This document shows, piece after piece, positions 29,001 through 40,950 of a DNA stretch of 64,000 nt (its first letter is position 1; the number at the start of each line of letters is the position of its first letter). Location of the stretch: the NCBI GenBank assembly GCA_015146655.1, contig VKHL01000071.1, forward strand, positions 81,562-145,561, written 5' to 3'. Origin of the DNA: Ochromonas danica (Eukaryota > Sar > Chrysophyceae > Chromulinales > Chromulinaceae). The translations under genes and the position numbers were made by a program. The notes beneath the pieces are model-generated. The model had not been told where the DNA came from. It was given only the letters and a program-made list of their open reading frames with translations, and ran no database searches.

Positions 29001-32000
29001 GGTGAGGGCTTGTGAAGGGATTGGCTCGCGAAGAGACAGTTTCGACCAAGCACTCACATGCTTGCTGGTGTGGAAATAGAACTTTGGACGAGAGACTAAC
29101 TCTAAATAAGAGCGTTCAAGTACTTCTTCAGGGAGCTCTGGATCGTCGAATCGTATGCGATAGAATCCTGGACGGACCACTGAGCGGATGCGGCCAGTCT
29201 CTTTGGGCGGTCCTGCATATCTCGTGCAAAGAACTAGATCACCATGGCGCAATTGTTCAGGCTCTTCAACATCAAAAACTTCAACCCAGGCACCTTGTTG
29301 TTCAACTTGTGGTCGAAAACGAGCAAGCATAGATGTTTGCACATTATCTTGCAGTTGCTGGAGACCATCGGTGCCGTTCAAAGACTCCTCTTTCTTAACC
29401 AGCACGCTCTTATCACTCCCCTTGCCATCACCACCTTCTCCCTTTTCTTCTTCTTCTTCTTCCGCAGTGGCTTCGCTGGACTCTGAAGAAGTTTCTGAGG
29501 AAGTGTCAGAATCTTGGTTTGCTGCGTGGCCGACTACCAAATCCTCTCCTCCTCGGTCTTCTGCCTCTTCATCAGCCTCCTCGTCAAGTTTGAGACGTTC
29601 TGTTGAGCATTGGCGGCAAATATGCCATCCAGACGTCGTCTTTGCTACTCCACGACGATCGAGACGAGGAACCAAAGCGAAGATGGGAGGGTAATCCTTA
29701 TCTCGCTTACGCTTGCGAGCAGTCTCTTTCCGCTGGTTTTCTCCAGCTAGCTGTGTCTTCATTTGTGTCTCACTAATAGTACATGCTTTGCATTGATATT
29801 GTGCCAGTTTGCCAACTTCCATACACATGCAATAAAGAGTACGTGAAGAGTTTGCTTGCAGGAGGAAGCGCACTCCTTTGTGGTTGGCATGACAACGCGT
29901 TATACAAGGTTCGCAAACTACCAAAGAGCGTGTTATTGAAGAAGACGAAGAAGTACCACCCCCTCCATCAGAACCACTCTTCTGCATGAGCATCTCGGCG
30001 GCATTTGTCTTCCACGCTCGATTACATTGCTCGCAAGAATACCATTTCTGCTCCAAAGAAGCATTCCTATACTGTAGCAACAACACAAGAAGCAATTCAA
30101 TACAATGGTTGTTACAGGATTGTTCCATTTCATCATACCTGATAGGCGGTGCAAAGCATTTCAGCAGGAGAAATAACCACGGCATCGATTGGGCGATCAT
30201 ATTCACACATTTTGGTCAAGCGATTACGATAGAAGAGATTGCCATGTTGGTCTGTGAATACTTCCCATTCTTTAGCATAACCCAATCGCTCTTCGTTCCT
30301 TGTGGCATTCTTCAGGATGAGAGTCCAGTCCATCTCAGGCGGTGGAGTAAAGCGTAAGGTGAACGTGGTCGCTTGGTAATAATACTCAATCTCTGTAGAG
30401 TTACAGCGATAAATCTGCCAATCGCCAAATTTTCTCAAGAATGTTGATTTGATATGACGGAGGAAATCTAAGGCAAACGTGTAGTCAATCAGAGCTTTGC
30501 CACTGGGAGGTTCATTCCAACAGTATTCGGAGTGCTTGTCACCCATCAACCGCTTTTGTGGCATACGACAATAAAAGTGATTTCCAGTATCAGGGTCTTC
30601 GTACATTTCCCACTCATTCTCAAAGCGCTTGCGAAATATTGATGCTTGACGAAGGCAAGCCCAAACACGATCTTCTAGCTGATTTCCACGGCGGATGCAG
30701 TCATCCAAAATACTCTGCCGATGCTCTTCCGTCCGCTGCCGATCTATTCGACTATAGTCCTCGAATAACGTGTTTAGATCTCCTTCACGTCTTGACATGA
30801 GCAGTCTCTCTCTTTCCTCTGTGGACGAAGGCATGTCTCGAATAACTTTGTTCTGGATGAGAAGGTCAATAGCTCGCCGATGATGCATATCAGCAAGACT
30901 CACGTTGCATCCAAAAGTATCGATTAGAGCAAGAATAATAGCTTCATGACTGTTGATTTTATTCGCGTCACATGCCATGTGCAAGGCAGTTCGACGGGAG
31001 CGATTAATGGAGTCGATGGCAGCCTGGCGGTAAGTGTAATTCAACAAGACCGACAGATCCTGTGGATTGCCGACCGTTTTGATAAATACTTGCTCCCCAG
31101 TTATCTCATCGGTAATAAAGATGCCAGTCTCAGGCCTGGGATCGAATCGTGCAAGAACATCCTGCATGATCTCCTCACATGATCGTGGCAGCATATATTT
31201 CACATCGTCATCCATCAAGCCAATGAGCATTAGAGCAGCATCGTGCAGCCAGACCTTTTCAAATCTGACTGTATCTGCTGGACCTAGCTTCTTACCTGGG
31301 AGACCTTCAAACACCTCAGTGACGACCTGGAGGAAGGTTGCGTCTTTGCGAGGTCTCACTTTGTCCGAAGTAATCGTTCGAGCCAGTTCTTGGCCCTTAG
31401 CCGCCAAATAGCACACCACTTCGACATGATTATTCAAAGCTGCCACGTGAAGCGGTGTGTTATTGTTCAAATCTCCAGCGAACAATCGCCCGCCATGATC
31501 GACGAGTACCTTGCAAGCCTCGACATGTCCGCGCATCGCCGCCATATGAACAGCATTGCGACCTCTGCGATCGATATAACGAACGTCAGCATTGAATGAT
31601 AGGAGGACTTTAATTATTTCCGCGTGTCCATTCATGGCAGCAAAAGCCAAGGCAGTGACTCTCTCGCAGGAAAGAGGATCCAGCACTTCCTCATTCACAG
31701 CCACGCCACACTTGCAATAGATCACCACGTCGTCCAAGTATCCTGCACGACAAGCATGCCAGAAGTCCAAGATACTAGGTCTCTCTTCATTCTTTCCAAT
31801 TAAGCAGCCCAGCTCATTGTTGCGAAGTTGTTGAGCGAAGGCGATGTCGTCTTCCTCCAAATCCAGGTAGCGATCTTTGAGCAGCTGGAAGATCACTTCA
31901 CCATCAATCCCCTTCTTAGCAGTCACTTTTATCCACTCTACAAAGTCATCATTGAGGCGAGTGCCAGCATCAGAGAAGTCCACCTCAGGGTGACTGTCCA

Positions 32001-32919
32001 GAAAGCTCAAGAGAGAATGCCAGGCCAGGATGCGATGCATCAATCCAACATTCTTGTGAGGATGAAAGCCTTTGCTGGCAAGAATAGAAACAATCTTGCC
32101 TGGCTCCACGCCTCGCAACAAGTTGTCATCCACCCATGCCAACCAATCCTCTGGGAACTCTCCAGGTTTGAACTTCATGCCTGGCATGGAGTCGCCCAAG
32201 TTGACCAATGCAGTCGTGGCAGCAGCATATTTGGCTTCACGAGTATTATTTCCTAATCCTTGAAACTTCTTCACACCATATTCTGATATGATCTCCCCTG
32301 CTTCAATACGGTGCCACATGCCAGAGAGAGTTAGTTCCACCACATACAAAGTGGGATTGAAGAGCGTGGCCTCTCTCTCCTCCACTATATCGAACTTTAT
32401 CTTGACATCACGAGTACGAGCTTGACGCTCCAATTCTCCCAAAGGAGTTGAATTGAGTTTGTCCAGCAGCACGGAGAAGCCTTTGAGGCGGTCATCTCCG
32501 CGCTTTATCATGACAATGAAAGCGCAGAACTCGTCGAAGTCAATCTCCCCACTGCCATCAGCATCGACAATCTTCAACACTTCCTCTGCCTTCTCCATGG
32601 AGTAGTCCAAGCCCAAGAAATGCAAGATCTTCTTGATCTCGTGGCGGTCGATAGTGCCGCTTTTGTTGCCGTCAAAGCGAATGAAGAGGTTCACCATCTC
32701 CTCGAACTCCATGGGAGTCAACAAGCTGAGAAACTCATTAGGGCATCGATACCCATCGACGACGAGTGCATTCTTCTCGAAGTACTCTTCCTGCTCTTGC
32801 AGGTCTGAGTCCAAGATGACTGTCCCGCTGCCCGCCTGCGACTGCTCGGCTGGGGTCGCTTGAGTGAGAGAGTCATTATCAGCCCAATCTACACCTAGAG
32901 TGGAAAGATCTTCCATCAT
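26025..32919 (-). CDS. Giant multidomain protein: EF-hands, ankyrins, WW-like, zinc fingers, Gly-rich
   Basis: Two overlapping open frames are exons of one gene: 32919-30139 and 30071-26025, split by a 67-bp intron in phase 0, giving 2275 residues. Order of parts: two EF-hands with canonical loops (DGNKSGTIDRHE at 83-94, DADGSGEIDFDE at 119-130); a dsRBD-like helix (GLGNNTREAKYAAATTALVN); ankyrin repeats at about 380-510 (RNAVHMAAMRGHVEACKVLV); WW-like units (WEMYEDPDTGNHFY, WEVFTDQHGNLFYRN, WEEYTDNITAQYFYW); Cys-rich fingers; Tudor-like units (GDLVLCTRYAG); long coiled coils; TRAF-type zinc fingers (CEWGCGDWFRIGHEQEDHQKH); and a Gly-rich C-terminal domain starting TVPGVYIYRIP. It is presumably a calcium-responsive scaffold. 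No enzyme domain is seen and I recognise no single named orthologue. Confidence 0.85.
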
Positions 32920-32996
32920 CAGGCTGAGAGGACACTTGATACAATCTCAGTCTGAAATTGTAAATTAAATGTCGAAAACTGGAAAAAGGAAACTGG

Positions 32997-33287
32997 CTAA
33001 ATGCCTTCAAAATCCCAGATTCTGACTATTTGGAATTCCCGCGCAAGCTGTACTAGTGCTTCCCCTCTGCTCTGACTGGGACTGCTTCCCACTTTTACTT
33101 TCTCTCCACCGTTTGTGTCTTGTTCTTCTTCATCTGATGGCAGGCCTGAGATCTGATGGTATTTATATATCTTCTTCCAGTAGTTGGGATACACAAGATG
33201 CTGTTTTATGCATAGAGACAGAAGCTGAGAAGGCAAATTCTTTCTTCCTCGTCTTCCACCCACTCTGACCTCACTCACTCGTGCTCT
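32997..33287 (-). CDS. Possible minus-strand exon, uncertain
   Basis: A protein-like open frame ends ALVQLAREFQIVRIWDFEGI before a stop. It has no ATG and is bounded upstream by a CTAG that could be a splice acceptor. Any upstream exon would have to overlap the plus-strand zinc-binding gene, and no match in phase to the SET gene at 33.8 kb was found. It may be a shadow. Confidence 0.25.
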   Translation of the reverse strand, partial: RARVSEVRVGGRRGRKNLPSQLLSLCIKQHLVYPNYWKKIYKYHQISGLPSDEEEQDTNGGEKVKVGSSPSQSRGEALVQLAREFQIVRIWDFEGI

Positions 33288-33290
33288 CTA

Positions 33291-33591
33291 GAAAAACCGC
33301 GGGAACTATCGATGTAGTCGCTGTAACTTGCCAAAGAAAGGACACGTCTGTCCTTATCAGCCTCGCTTTCGAAAGAAAGAAGCCTGCGAGATGAGAGGTA
33401 GTCTTCATCTGTCTGATGGTCGGAACTGTCATGCTAATTGCTTTTGTGTCAACCAAGACGAAAGTGTGCAGGTGGAAGTCGATCCGGAGATGACTGTGGC
33501 AGCATTGGGCAGCCTCGACTTGCAGGGCTTGCCCGAGTCCTACCTCGTCCAGCCAGAGAAAGCCTCCGCGGCGGCGGCCTTCCCGTGTTGA
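33291..33591 (+). CDS. Small CxxC zinc-binding protein, first exon not found
   Basis: The exon starts after a CTCTAG acceptor and reads NYRCSRCNLPKKGHVCPYQP, a compact C-x2-C...H-x-C zinc-binding motif followed by basic residues. This type of motif occurs in nuclear proteins of plants and protists. A second, in-frame intron of 60 bp is likely at 33398-33457 (GTAGTC...branch TGCTAATT...AAG), which would replace a Cys/His-rich stretch by EMRDESVQVEVDPEM. The C-terminus is QGLPESYLVQPEKAS...FPC. The start exon is not identifiable: candidate ATGs at 32969 and 33138 do not reach the acceptor in the right phase. The role is probably nuclear but unproven. Confidence 0.55.
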
Positions 33592-33837
33592 CGCCAAAGA
33601 AAGAACTGTGACTAGTGTTATGTATGTTAGAATCTACGGTTTTGAAAGATTATTGGAGAATTTTGTCGAGGCTCCGCGGCCTTGGCTGTCAGCGATTCGG
33701 AGAATTGAATTAGTTAACAGACGACGTTGTTCATTGCGAAACATTGATTGCGATTGATTGCTCTTCAACTACTGCCATTGCCATTGCGTATTACCATGGA
33801 TACAGTTAGATTACACGACAATCATGAGCCACTAATA

Positions 33838-35321
33838 CTAAAGGAAGAGCTCACTCCCTGCAGAGATCTCACGAGCTGCAAAGAGAGCCAAACGAGGCAC
33901 AGCGGAAGGCGTCGACCGATCAAAGACCATTGTTTTGAAGATATTTGGTTTTGTTCCAGTTGGTGTCAGGCGGATGAATGATGCCACACTTCCGAAACAT
34001 CGACTATCAACACACAGCTTTCCGTCACAGAAGGCGGAAAGATCTTTTCTGGCTCTATCCAAGGAGTACGTGCGATGGAAAGGCAGCCAGGTGCGCGCTG
34101 CCATCACACCTTGTGGTAACTGTACTCCCTCTTGAGCCGCCTCATCCAAAACCACATACTGTCCCGTGAACTCGCAAACAAAGGCATTGATTGCGATGTC
34201 GCTCAAGGTGCGCACTCCCCAACCACAGGAAGATAATGATTTCTGTGCCCCACTAGAAGGACTGAGACGAAGTCGGAATATCTGCAGTCGACTGCCTAAT
34301 CCTCTCTGAACTACTCGATTTGTGCAGCGTCGTACTGAACAAGCACAACGAATATTGCATTCTACCACACGGTGCTGGTCATAATCACCGTAGGGGATCA
34401 GCTCTCCGCGGTCGTTGTAGTTCCTTCCCGAGGCGATGCATGAGCAGTCATTGACGTCATCGCATAGGTCTTCGCAGCGACAGCAAGGCAGAATATGCAC
34501 ACTGCGACTATTAGTAATGAAAGAGTCGCTGTCCAATGGCTGGGAAGTGTAGACCTTGTTGTCCAAAGGCTGAGCCTCGTCCAGAGCGTTCTCGAAGGTC
34601 ACCGGAAGAGCTTCTTGTCCCTTGGAAATATCTCCTTTCACCGCACTGTCTCCTTTGATGTCTTTCTCTCTGGCTATCCGGGCGTGCTCGGGACAGACAA
34701 AGCGTGCATGGTATCGCCTCAGTCGAAAGCCCTGTTTCAACGCACAATGCAGATGGAGAGTGACCTTGCACGTGGTCTCATGGCATCCAATCGAAGCCCC
34801 GCGCTTTCCACAAGAGGTACAACTAACAAACGAAACAGATCCAGTCGTTTAACATGTCGCCAATGAGCACAGTCAGTAAATCAGTACCTCAGACCATTTG
34901 CTCGGGTCAGCTCACTGCGAACATTCAGCCACTTGGAACCAGTAAACCAGACACGAGGAGAGGCTATAGCGCAGGTGAAATGGGCAAAGGTACGCCCCTT
35001 CCCGCGATTGAGAGAGAACTTGGACACCCAGACGCCATCCACGTCAGCGAAGGGCACTTCGTCGGAAGACTTCATATCCTCATCTTCGTGGTCGTCAAAG
35101 GTCTCCGCAAAGCTTGAAGAGCTGGTGACCAGTCGCCTCAATAGGCGGCCGAAATCGTGTCCCTCCTTGCAGAAAGCGCAAATGTCTGTCGCGATGTCCA
35201 GAGGTCTTGTCTCGTCAAAGACATCTTCAACGTATTCCCCACCCGACTTCTTCTCTGGCGTAGAAGACAAGTCTCTTGACGATGACTTTGCTTTCTTTCT
35301 TTCACCACTTAGCGTTCTCAT
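33838..35321 (-). CDS. ePHD-preSET-SET histone methyltransferase-like protein
   Basis: Exons 35321-34888 and 34822-33838 join in phase 2 (472 residues). An extended PHD finger spans the junction: CAFCKEGHDFGRLLRR, FAHFTCAIASPRVWF, then CTSCGKRGASIGCHETTCKV...LHLHCALKQGF...FVCPEH. Next is a Cys cluster like preSET (CCRCEDLCDDVNDCSCI, VECNIRCACSVRRCTNRVVQ), then a SET domain (GWGVRTLSDIAINAFVCEFTGQYV). The normal NHSC motif is replaced: GSVASFIRLTPTGTKPNI stands where FINHSCDPN is expected. The frame stops after AAREISAGSELFL; a GTATTAG donor just before that stop could add a Tyr-starting exon (ELFLY), but the acceptor is unclear. It looks like a Lys methyltransferase, possibly inactive. Confidence 0.78.
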
Positions 35322-35479
35322 TCCTTTCTGTTTTGACCATGTCTTGTTTTACCATTTTACCGCTTTGTGTTAAAACATGTCAAAACCTTTCCCATACCAT
35401 CCACCGCCAAAGATCGTCCAAACACTGTATTTTAGATTGGACCATTGGAATTCGGAACTCATCGCTCGGGTCTGGTGAA

Positions 35480-37261
35480 ATGAGCTCCAATGTCAGTAAT
35501 AAAGATGGCTTTGACTTCTTGGTGACCTTGGTTTTTATTTTCGTCGCCGTCATTCTTCTCTTCCCTCTTAACATCTTCGTGCCTCTGGATCGGCGGATGG
35601 GCGCCTTGCTCGGAGCAGTTCTCTGCATGCTTTTCATCTGGTCTTTCCCTCGCTACCATAACGTGAATATTGGCCAGCAGGTGGACTTCTCTGTGCTGAT
35701 CATCCTGAGCTCGATCATGGCGATCAACTTCGTGCTGCTGCGCCAGCCATGGATCAAGAAGATCACGGGGCAGATCCAGTACATGATACGAGAAGATGTA
35801 GATCGAGGCTTCTATGCTGTCTCGCTAGTCGCTCTGTTCGCCTCGCCTTTCATCACCAATGATGGTCTGTGCTTGATGCTCGTGCACCCCGTGCTGGACG
35901 CCTTCGCCCACGAGACAGAGTCTCTCAAGACACTCTCCCTGCAGCCCGCTACTCCTTCTGCACCAACCGCTTCTACCTCGAGAAGGTTATGCCCCAGCGA
36001 CGCTCTCTTCTTCATGCTGAACATCGCTTGCTCTGCGAACATCGGCTCGTCGCTGACCTACACGGGCAACCCGCAGAACATTATCGTGGCTCGCTATCTG
36101 GGCAACTACATGAATGGTGGTATCTTCTGTATCTTTATGATCCTGCCAGTTGGAATCAGCTGGATCGTGTCAGTATACGTCTTAAACTATTTCCGCAAGC
36201 GAGCGGCTGCAGCCTATCAGAGCGACCACTCCCTCAACATGCACCACCTCAGCCTGCTAGACCACGGCAAGGAAGAAGGTGACGAGGAAGACGAGGAGAA
36301 GAGATCCGATCATGGCCAGGAGATGACAGTTATCTCACCATTACAGAAGCATGTCCAGAGAGAGGAAGGTTCAGAGCTGGACTGCCCCAGCGGACCTGTT
36401 GCTCTGGACGAGAAGAGCGCTGAATACAAGCACGAGCATGAAGGATCCACATTGAGAGACCGCTGCCCACCCGTCCATCAAGAGGATGAGGAGCACGGCT
36501 CAAGGAATGGTTTGAGTTCTCCCAGAGAGGGATCGCAGAAGATTCATAATGACGGAGTGCGCTGGGATGTGGTCAATGCTCCTTACATCGTCTTCACCGC
36601 TCTGGTCGTCATCATGGTGCTTGAGTTCACTGGTGTTGTTCCTCTCGCTGGTCTCTTCGCCTTCACCAGTGTGATGGTGGTAACAGGAGCTATCGGCTGC
36701 AATTACTACCTGGCCATGAGCAGATCGGAGAACACCCCGCAGCACCTCATGCAGCGTATTCACATCGTCAAACAATTCTTGGAAGACTTGTTCCACGAGC
36801 TGGACTATAATCTGTTGATAATCTTCATCGGACTGTTTGTTGTGTCGGGATCGTTTCTTCTCACTGGCACGCCCCAAGCGATCTGGACGGGAATAGCGGG
36901 ACAGGCTGCTTTCACCACTTCTCTCTCCACCTTCACCATCTCTATTTATATTATTTTGGCTTCTCAGCTCATAGGAAATGTCCCTGTGGTATTCATGGCG
37001 GTGGATAATATGATTGAATTGCCAAGGAAGGCACAGATTTTCGGCTGGCTGATGATGGCCTTTGTCTCGACTGTGGCAGGCAACTTTACTCTGGTAGGAT
37101 CTGCAGCCAATATTATTGTGGTTGAGAAGGCCATGCGACACAAGCTAGCGCCTATTCATGTCGACGCGGTGCAGCATTTCAAATATTGTTGTTTGTTAAC
37201 GGTCATCTGCATTGGCCTGGGAGCTGTTGTGCTGTACATAGAAGCGGAACTTTTCCTGTGA
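35480..37261 (+). CDS. ArsB/NhaD-type anion permease
   Basis: A membrane transporter of 593 residues from ATG 35480; the frame is open further upstream but without support. It has about ten to twelve hydrophobic helices in two halves, each with a family signature: ASPFITNDGLCLMLVHP and SANIGSSLTYTGNPQNIIVA in the first, and LVGSAANIIVVEKAM in the second. The NDG...GNPQN pattern marks the Ion Transporter superfamily (ArsB, NhaD, CitMHS, and animal P protein/OCA2). The hydrophilic loop of about 150 residues between the halves is His/Glu/Asp rich. The transported ion cannot be assigned: arsenite, Na+, citrate or sulfate relatives all share the fold. Confidence 0.85.
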   Translation: MSSNVSNKDGFDFLVTLVFIFVAVILLFPLNIFVPLDRRMGALLGAVLCMLFIWSFPRYHNVNIGQQVDFSVLIILSSIMAINFVLLRQPWIKKITGQIQYMIREDVDRGFYAVSLVALFASPFITNDGLCLMLVHPVLDAFAHETESLKTLSLQPATPSAPTASTSRRLCPSDALFFMLNIACSANIGSSLTYTGNPQNIIVARYLGNYMNGGIFCIFMILPVGISWIVSVYVLNYFRKRAAAAYQSDHSLNMHHLSLLDHGKEEGDEEDEEKRSDHGQEMTVISPLQKHVQREEGSELDCPSGPVALDEKSAEYKHEHEGSTLRDRCPPVHQEDEEHGSRNGLSSPREGSQKIHNDGVRWDVVNAPYIVFTALVVIMVLEFTGVVPLAGLFAFTSVMVVTGAIGCNYYLAMSRSENTPQHLMQRIHIVKQFLEDLFHELDYNLLIIFIGLFVVSGSFLLTGTPQAIWTGIAGQAAFTTSLSTFTISIYIILASQLIGNVPVVFMAVDNMIELPRKAQIFGWLMMAFVSTVAGNFTLVGSAANIIVVEKAMRHKLAPIHVDAVQHFKYCCLLTVICIGLGAVVLYIEAELFL

Positions 37262-37758
37262 TTCATTTGAATAGCTCGTTTGGTTGGCAGTGAATTCTTG
37301 TTTTGATAATATATATTGATGATAATAGCTTACTACTTAAGCATATAGTGATGATGATGGTTATGTTGATGATGATCATGGTGACTGATTAGAAGGGTCT
37401 CGAAGAAGAGATGACTTTAGTATTAATGTCCTTATTATTACATGAAACATGTACTAGTACTACAATTAATTCGAAGTAGCCCAACATACCAGATTCCCAG
37501 GTTTAGCCACCTGGTTGTCTAGGCTAGCAGGTTAGCCGGTTGGCTTGGTTGTCCGTTGACTCTTGTCACGCAAATAATAATATTAATCAGACTCTGTCAT
37601 ATGGTAACAGCAACAGTAACAGTAACGAACATCAGACTTCCCGTCAACACCAACAAGTAACATTAACAGACGATCTTTGAAGCTTAGAAGATATCCATTC
37701 TTTATCATCGAATAGACCAAGTGAATCATATTCAAGAACTTCAAGAACTGTGTTGACC
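37262..37758. other. Intergenic region
   Basis: AT-rich sequence with ATGATGATGGTTATGTTGAT-type runs near 37350-37380. No gene is found. Confidence 0.6.
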
Positions 37759-40700
37759 ATGGAAACCTCTTCCACCACCATCTCGTTAGTCTCCCCACAG
37801 CCGCGAGGGAGAGAAGAGAGTGAGATGGAAGAGATGCGCAAGGCTTTAGAAGCAGCGCAGAGACTTATTCAAGACCTTCAGACAGAGCTCTTGGTCAAAG
37901 AGCAGAGGATAGTGGAGCTGGAGGACTGCATCTCTGCGATGTCTTCCAAAGAGAACTTGTTGGCCAGCAATGCAGCGGATCCTCCAGAACAACTCTCTCC
38001 CAAGAAGATGAAGAAGCTCTCTTTGCCTGACAATACTGACTCTGTGGTCTGCACTAAGTCAGCACCCAATACTCTTATTCGAGAGCAACCATCCCTGCCC
38101 CTCCCACAGCCCAGCGAGGACTTGATCGCCTCGCCTAATCGCAGCTTTGAATCACGCAGTCTGCATGGAAGACATGCCAAATCATCTATAGACTTGATGA
38201 CTATGAAATTGAATGAAGGGAAGCAGGCTAGCTTGAAGACCACCACTTTGGGTCAGCGGTTGGCGATGACGGCCAGGCAGCGCAGGCAAGTCGCACAGAC
38301 TAATCGCAGCCGCAGTCCCGCGACCACAGCTGCGGCCTCTCGAAGCACAGGGAATTTGCAACCTGCTCCAGAAAACAACCGATTAGCCCAAACAATGCCA
38401 TTGCAACCTGCTCCAGGCAAGCCCTCTGTGGATCGATTGAGCAGCACGTTATGTGTTGAAGATCCGCGCTTCCGTCTCCCCTCTATGGCTCTACTCATTG
38501 CACATGATAACCCACAGCTAGGCAAGACTATTCGCAACATGGTTCTCAAGCAAGGGTCTGTGTTGTGTATGCTGGAGAGTCATAACGGGAAGGGCAGCAG
38601 TCACTTCTTATTGGGAGATATTGTCTTCAGTGGGGATTTTGAAGCTGTTGAGCACAGCTCATATGCCGAGCAGCGTGGTTCAGGATGTATTGTTCTATCA
38701 CAGCTATATCTGGCAGTGGCGGACACGAAGAGTCTTCAACAAAGACCAGGTCTACAGGATATAATGGAGATCGAGCTGCCCTTTGCCTCTCGCAGCTGTG
38801 ACGATCTGGAAGCACTTGAGAACTTCTGGAAGCCCTGCAGGTCGCGTGTTGACGTGATCTTAGACCCTTACCACTCTAACAAGCGTTGGTTCCCTTATTT
38901 TGAAGGACGTCGCAAAATGGCCCCGCAGTTTCGCTCTAAAGGCGTGGGATACTTGCGATTGGGAGATGACATGAGCAATTTTGGAACAGCCTTCCTGTCA
39001 GCTGATGGAGGCCAGACATATCTAGACAATGGGGCATGCAATGCGATGCAAAAGCCGTCATCTCTTGCGATAGTTAGCACTGCCTCTCCTTTGCCTCTCG
39101 GAAGAACAAAATCCATTCGCCAACTAGTCGAAACCTCGCGTAGCAATTCAATCAATGAAGTGCGCGATGGGGAAGAGGAGGATGAGGAAGAAGTAGCAAC
39201 AGTCTTTCCAGTGGACGCCACTGCGTTAGAGGCAGCTTTTGATGCAGTCTCACAGGGAGAGACTGTTGACCAGGTATTACTTGATCTCAGCCAGCAGATG
39301 GATCGATTAAGAGAAGAACATTCGAAGTGGACTGATCGCCAAGTAGCTCTTCAAATCCTTCAACAAACTCTATCCAAGCTAGGCGAGCGAAAGGGGTTAG
39401 AAGATCTTGTGCTGAAGACTAACAGCAGCTGTGGACTGTTTTCAGATTTGTTTCTGTGGCTGAGCGATTGCTTCACTAGAGTGTCGCACATCTCTGTGCT
39501 GACAGCTGCGTTGCGACTAGTGGAGGTCTTTGCTCCTCTACGAGCTCTGCCAGCCTCACCCACTCTTGCTCTCGCTTGGAAGGCTTTGGTTGCAGAGGCA
39601 CTCTACCTTCTTCGCTCTGGCAACCGCAATGTCGCAGAAGCTGCCAGTCAGACGCTCTTGACTCTTCACCGAGGCGGTGCTCTTCCACTGCCACACATTG
39701 TCGAGACAATTGATGACATTCTGAATGGTCATTCGAGTAGTGACAAGAAGAAAGCTAAAGTGGTCAGCAACACTCATAAAGTGCTTGCCTGGCTGCAAAG
39801 TGTCTTATTGGTGGAGAGATCTCAAAGCACACTGGAAGTACCCTCTACCATCCTCACCTCTCATCAACTCTTCTGTCTTCTCAAAAGTGTCAAGGTGCTT
39901 CTAACTCATAGAGAAGAACCATCTAGAGAAGCTGCGGTCAATACTCTGGCACTAATCGTCTCTATTGAGGTTATTCAAATGAACCAACAAGGATCTCGAT
40001 CATCTTCTCCAACTGACAGCCAGCCTAGTTCACCCACCAATTCTCTGAGTACTAAGATCTCGATGTGGAAGAGTATCCTTGAGCAGGCTAACACCTCAGA
40101 AGAGAAGACTGCCCTGTGGCAGGAGATGCTGGAGGGCAACTGCACGGAGAGCACCAAGGCGATAGTCAAAGAGATCATTGAAACAGCAGCTAAAGTTGGT
40201 GGCAAGATCCTCTCAGCTCTTTGTGCTACATTGTCTGCTTGGGTGGAACCTCAGCGATCCTCAGCCTTGTCTGTATCTGCGGGGGTGAAGAGTCTGAAGC
40301 GCAGACTGTCTTCGCATTGCAAGCTAAAGACCGCCGCTTCACCCTCTGCTTTACAAACACAGCTGCCAAATGAACAGTCGCAGTCGCAATCATCTCACCG
40401 AGATGCCCAACAAGGGAACTCTCGGGACCACCTTGCCTCACTTTGGTATGAAACAAAACTGTTGCTCAAGGTCTGTCCCACTGGCCAAGATCACTGGGAG
40501 ACGGTCATGCAGGCAGTACAAGGTGCCCCTGCATGCTTTAGTGGATTGATGGCTATTGCGGAGGAAAGGCAGATCTCTGTGGGCTCTCTCATCCGCAAAG
40601 TTCTGCCATTTGACGAAAATACCTCTTCTGCCGATCAAGCAGCTTCCGCAGCGCTTCATCTTGAGAGAATTGCACAAGAGGATCCTCCCGTGGCAAACCT

Positions 40701-40950
40701 GGCCAAGCAAATTGCTTACATACGAGGTACATTGCGAGTGAAGATAGCTGATGAAGCAGACTTTGCACAGGTAGGTCGACAACTTTTCCCGCCCTGTGCT
40801 TCTTGATTAACGAGCTGATCTTATTATGACATTATTCAGGCGCGACTTGCTATTGCCACACTGAGCAAACACTTGGAGCAGTTGAAATGTGCCAGTGATA
40901 GTCGAAGCATGACTTTGCATGATTTAATCTCCTCTCTAGAAGTTCCGTGA
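37759..40950 (+). CDS. Coiled-coil and helical-repeat protein of unknown function
   Basis: Exons 37759-40770 and 40840-40950 join in phase 0 to 1040 residues. ATG 37759 is chosen because the upstream open codons include no ATG. A short coiled coil (MEEMRKALEAAQRLIQDLQT...LVKEQRIVELED) starts the protein. A Ser/Pro-rich, probably disordered region with basic patches follows to about 230. About 235-430 form a globular unit (IAHDNPQLGKTIRNMVLKQG, FLLGDIVFSGDFEAVEHSSY) with a DNGACNAMQKP end, reminiscent of a galectin- or SPRY-like sandwich but not identifiable. The remainder is alpha-helical, HEAT/ARM-like (ALRLVEVFAPLRALPASPTL, NVAEAASQTLLTLHRGG). A cytoskeletal or scaffold role is plausible only. 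Confidence 0.75.

Noticed and set aside
29188-29694. 168-codon Ser-rich plus-strand frame
   Set aside because: Antisense of the acidic Glu/Ser-rich part of the giant minus-strand protein; low complexity.
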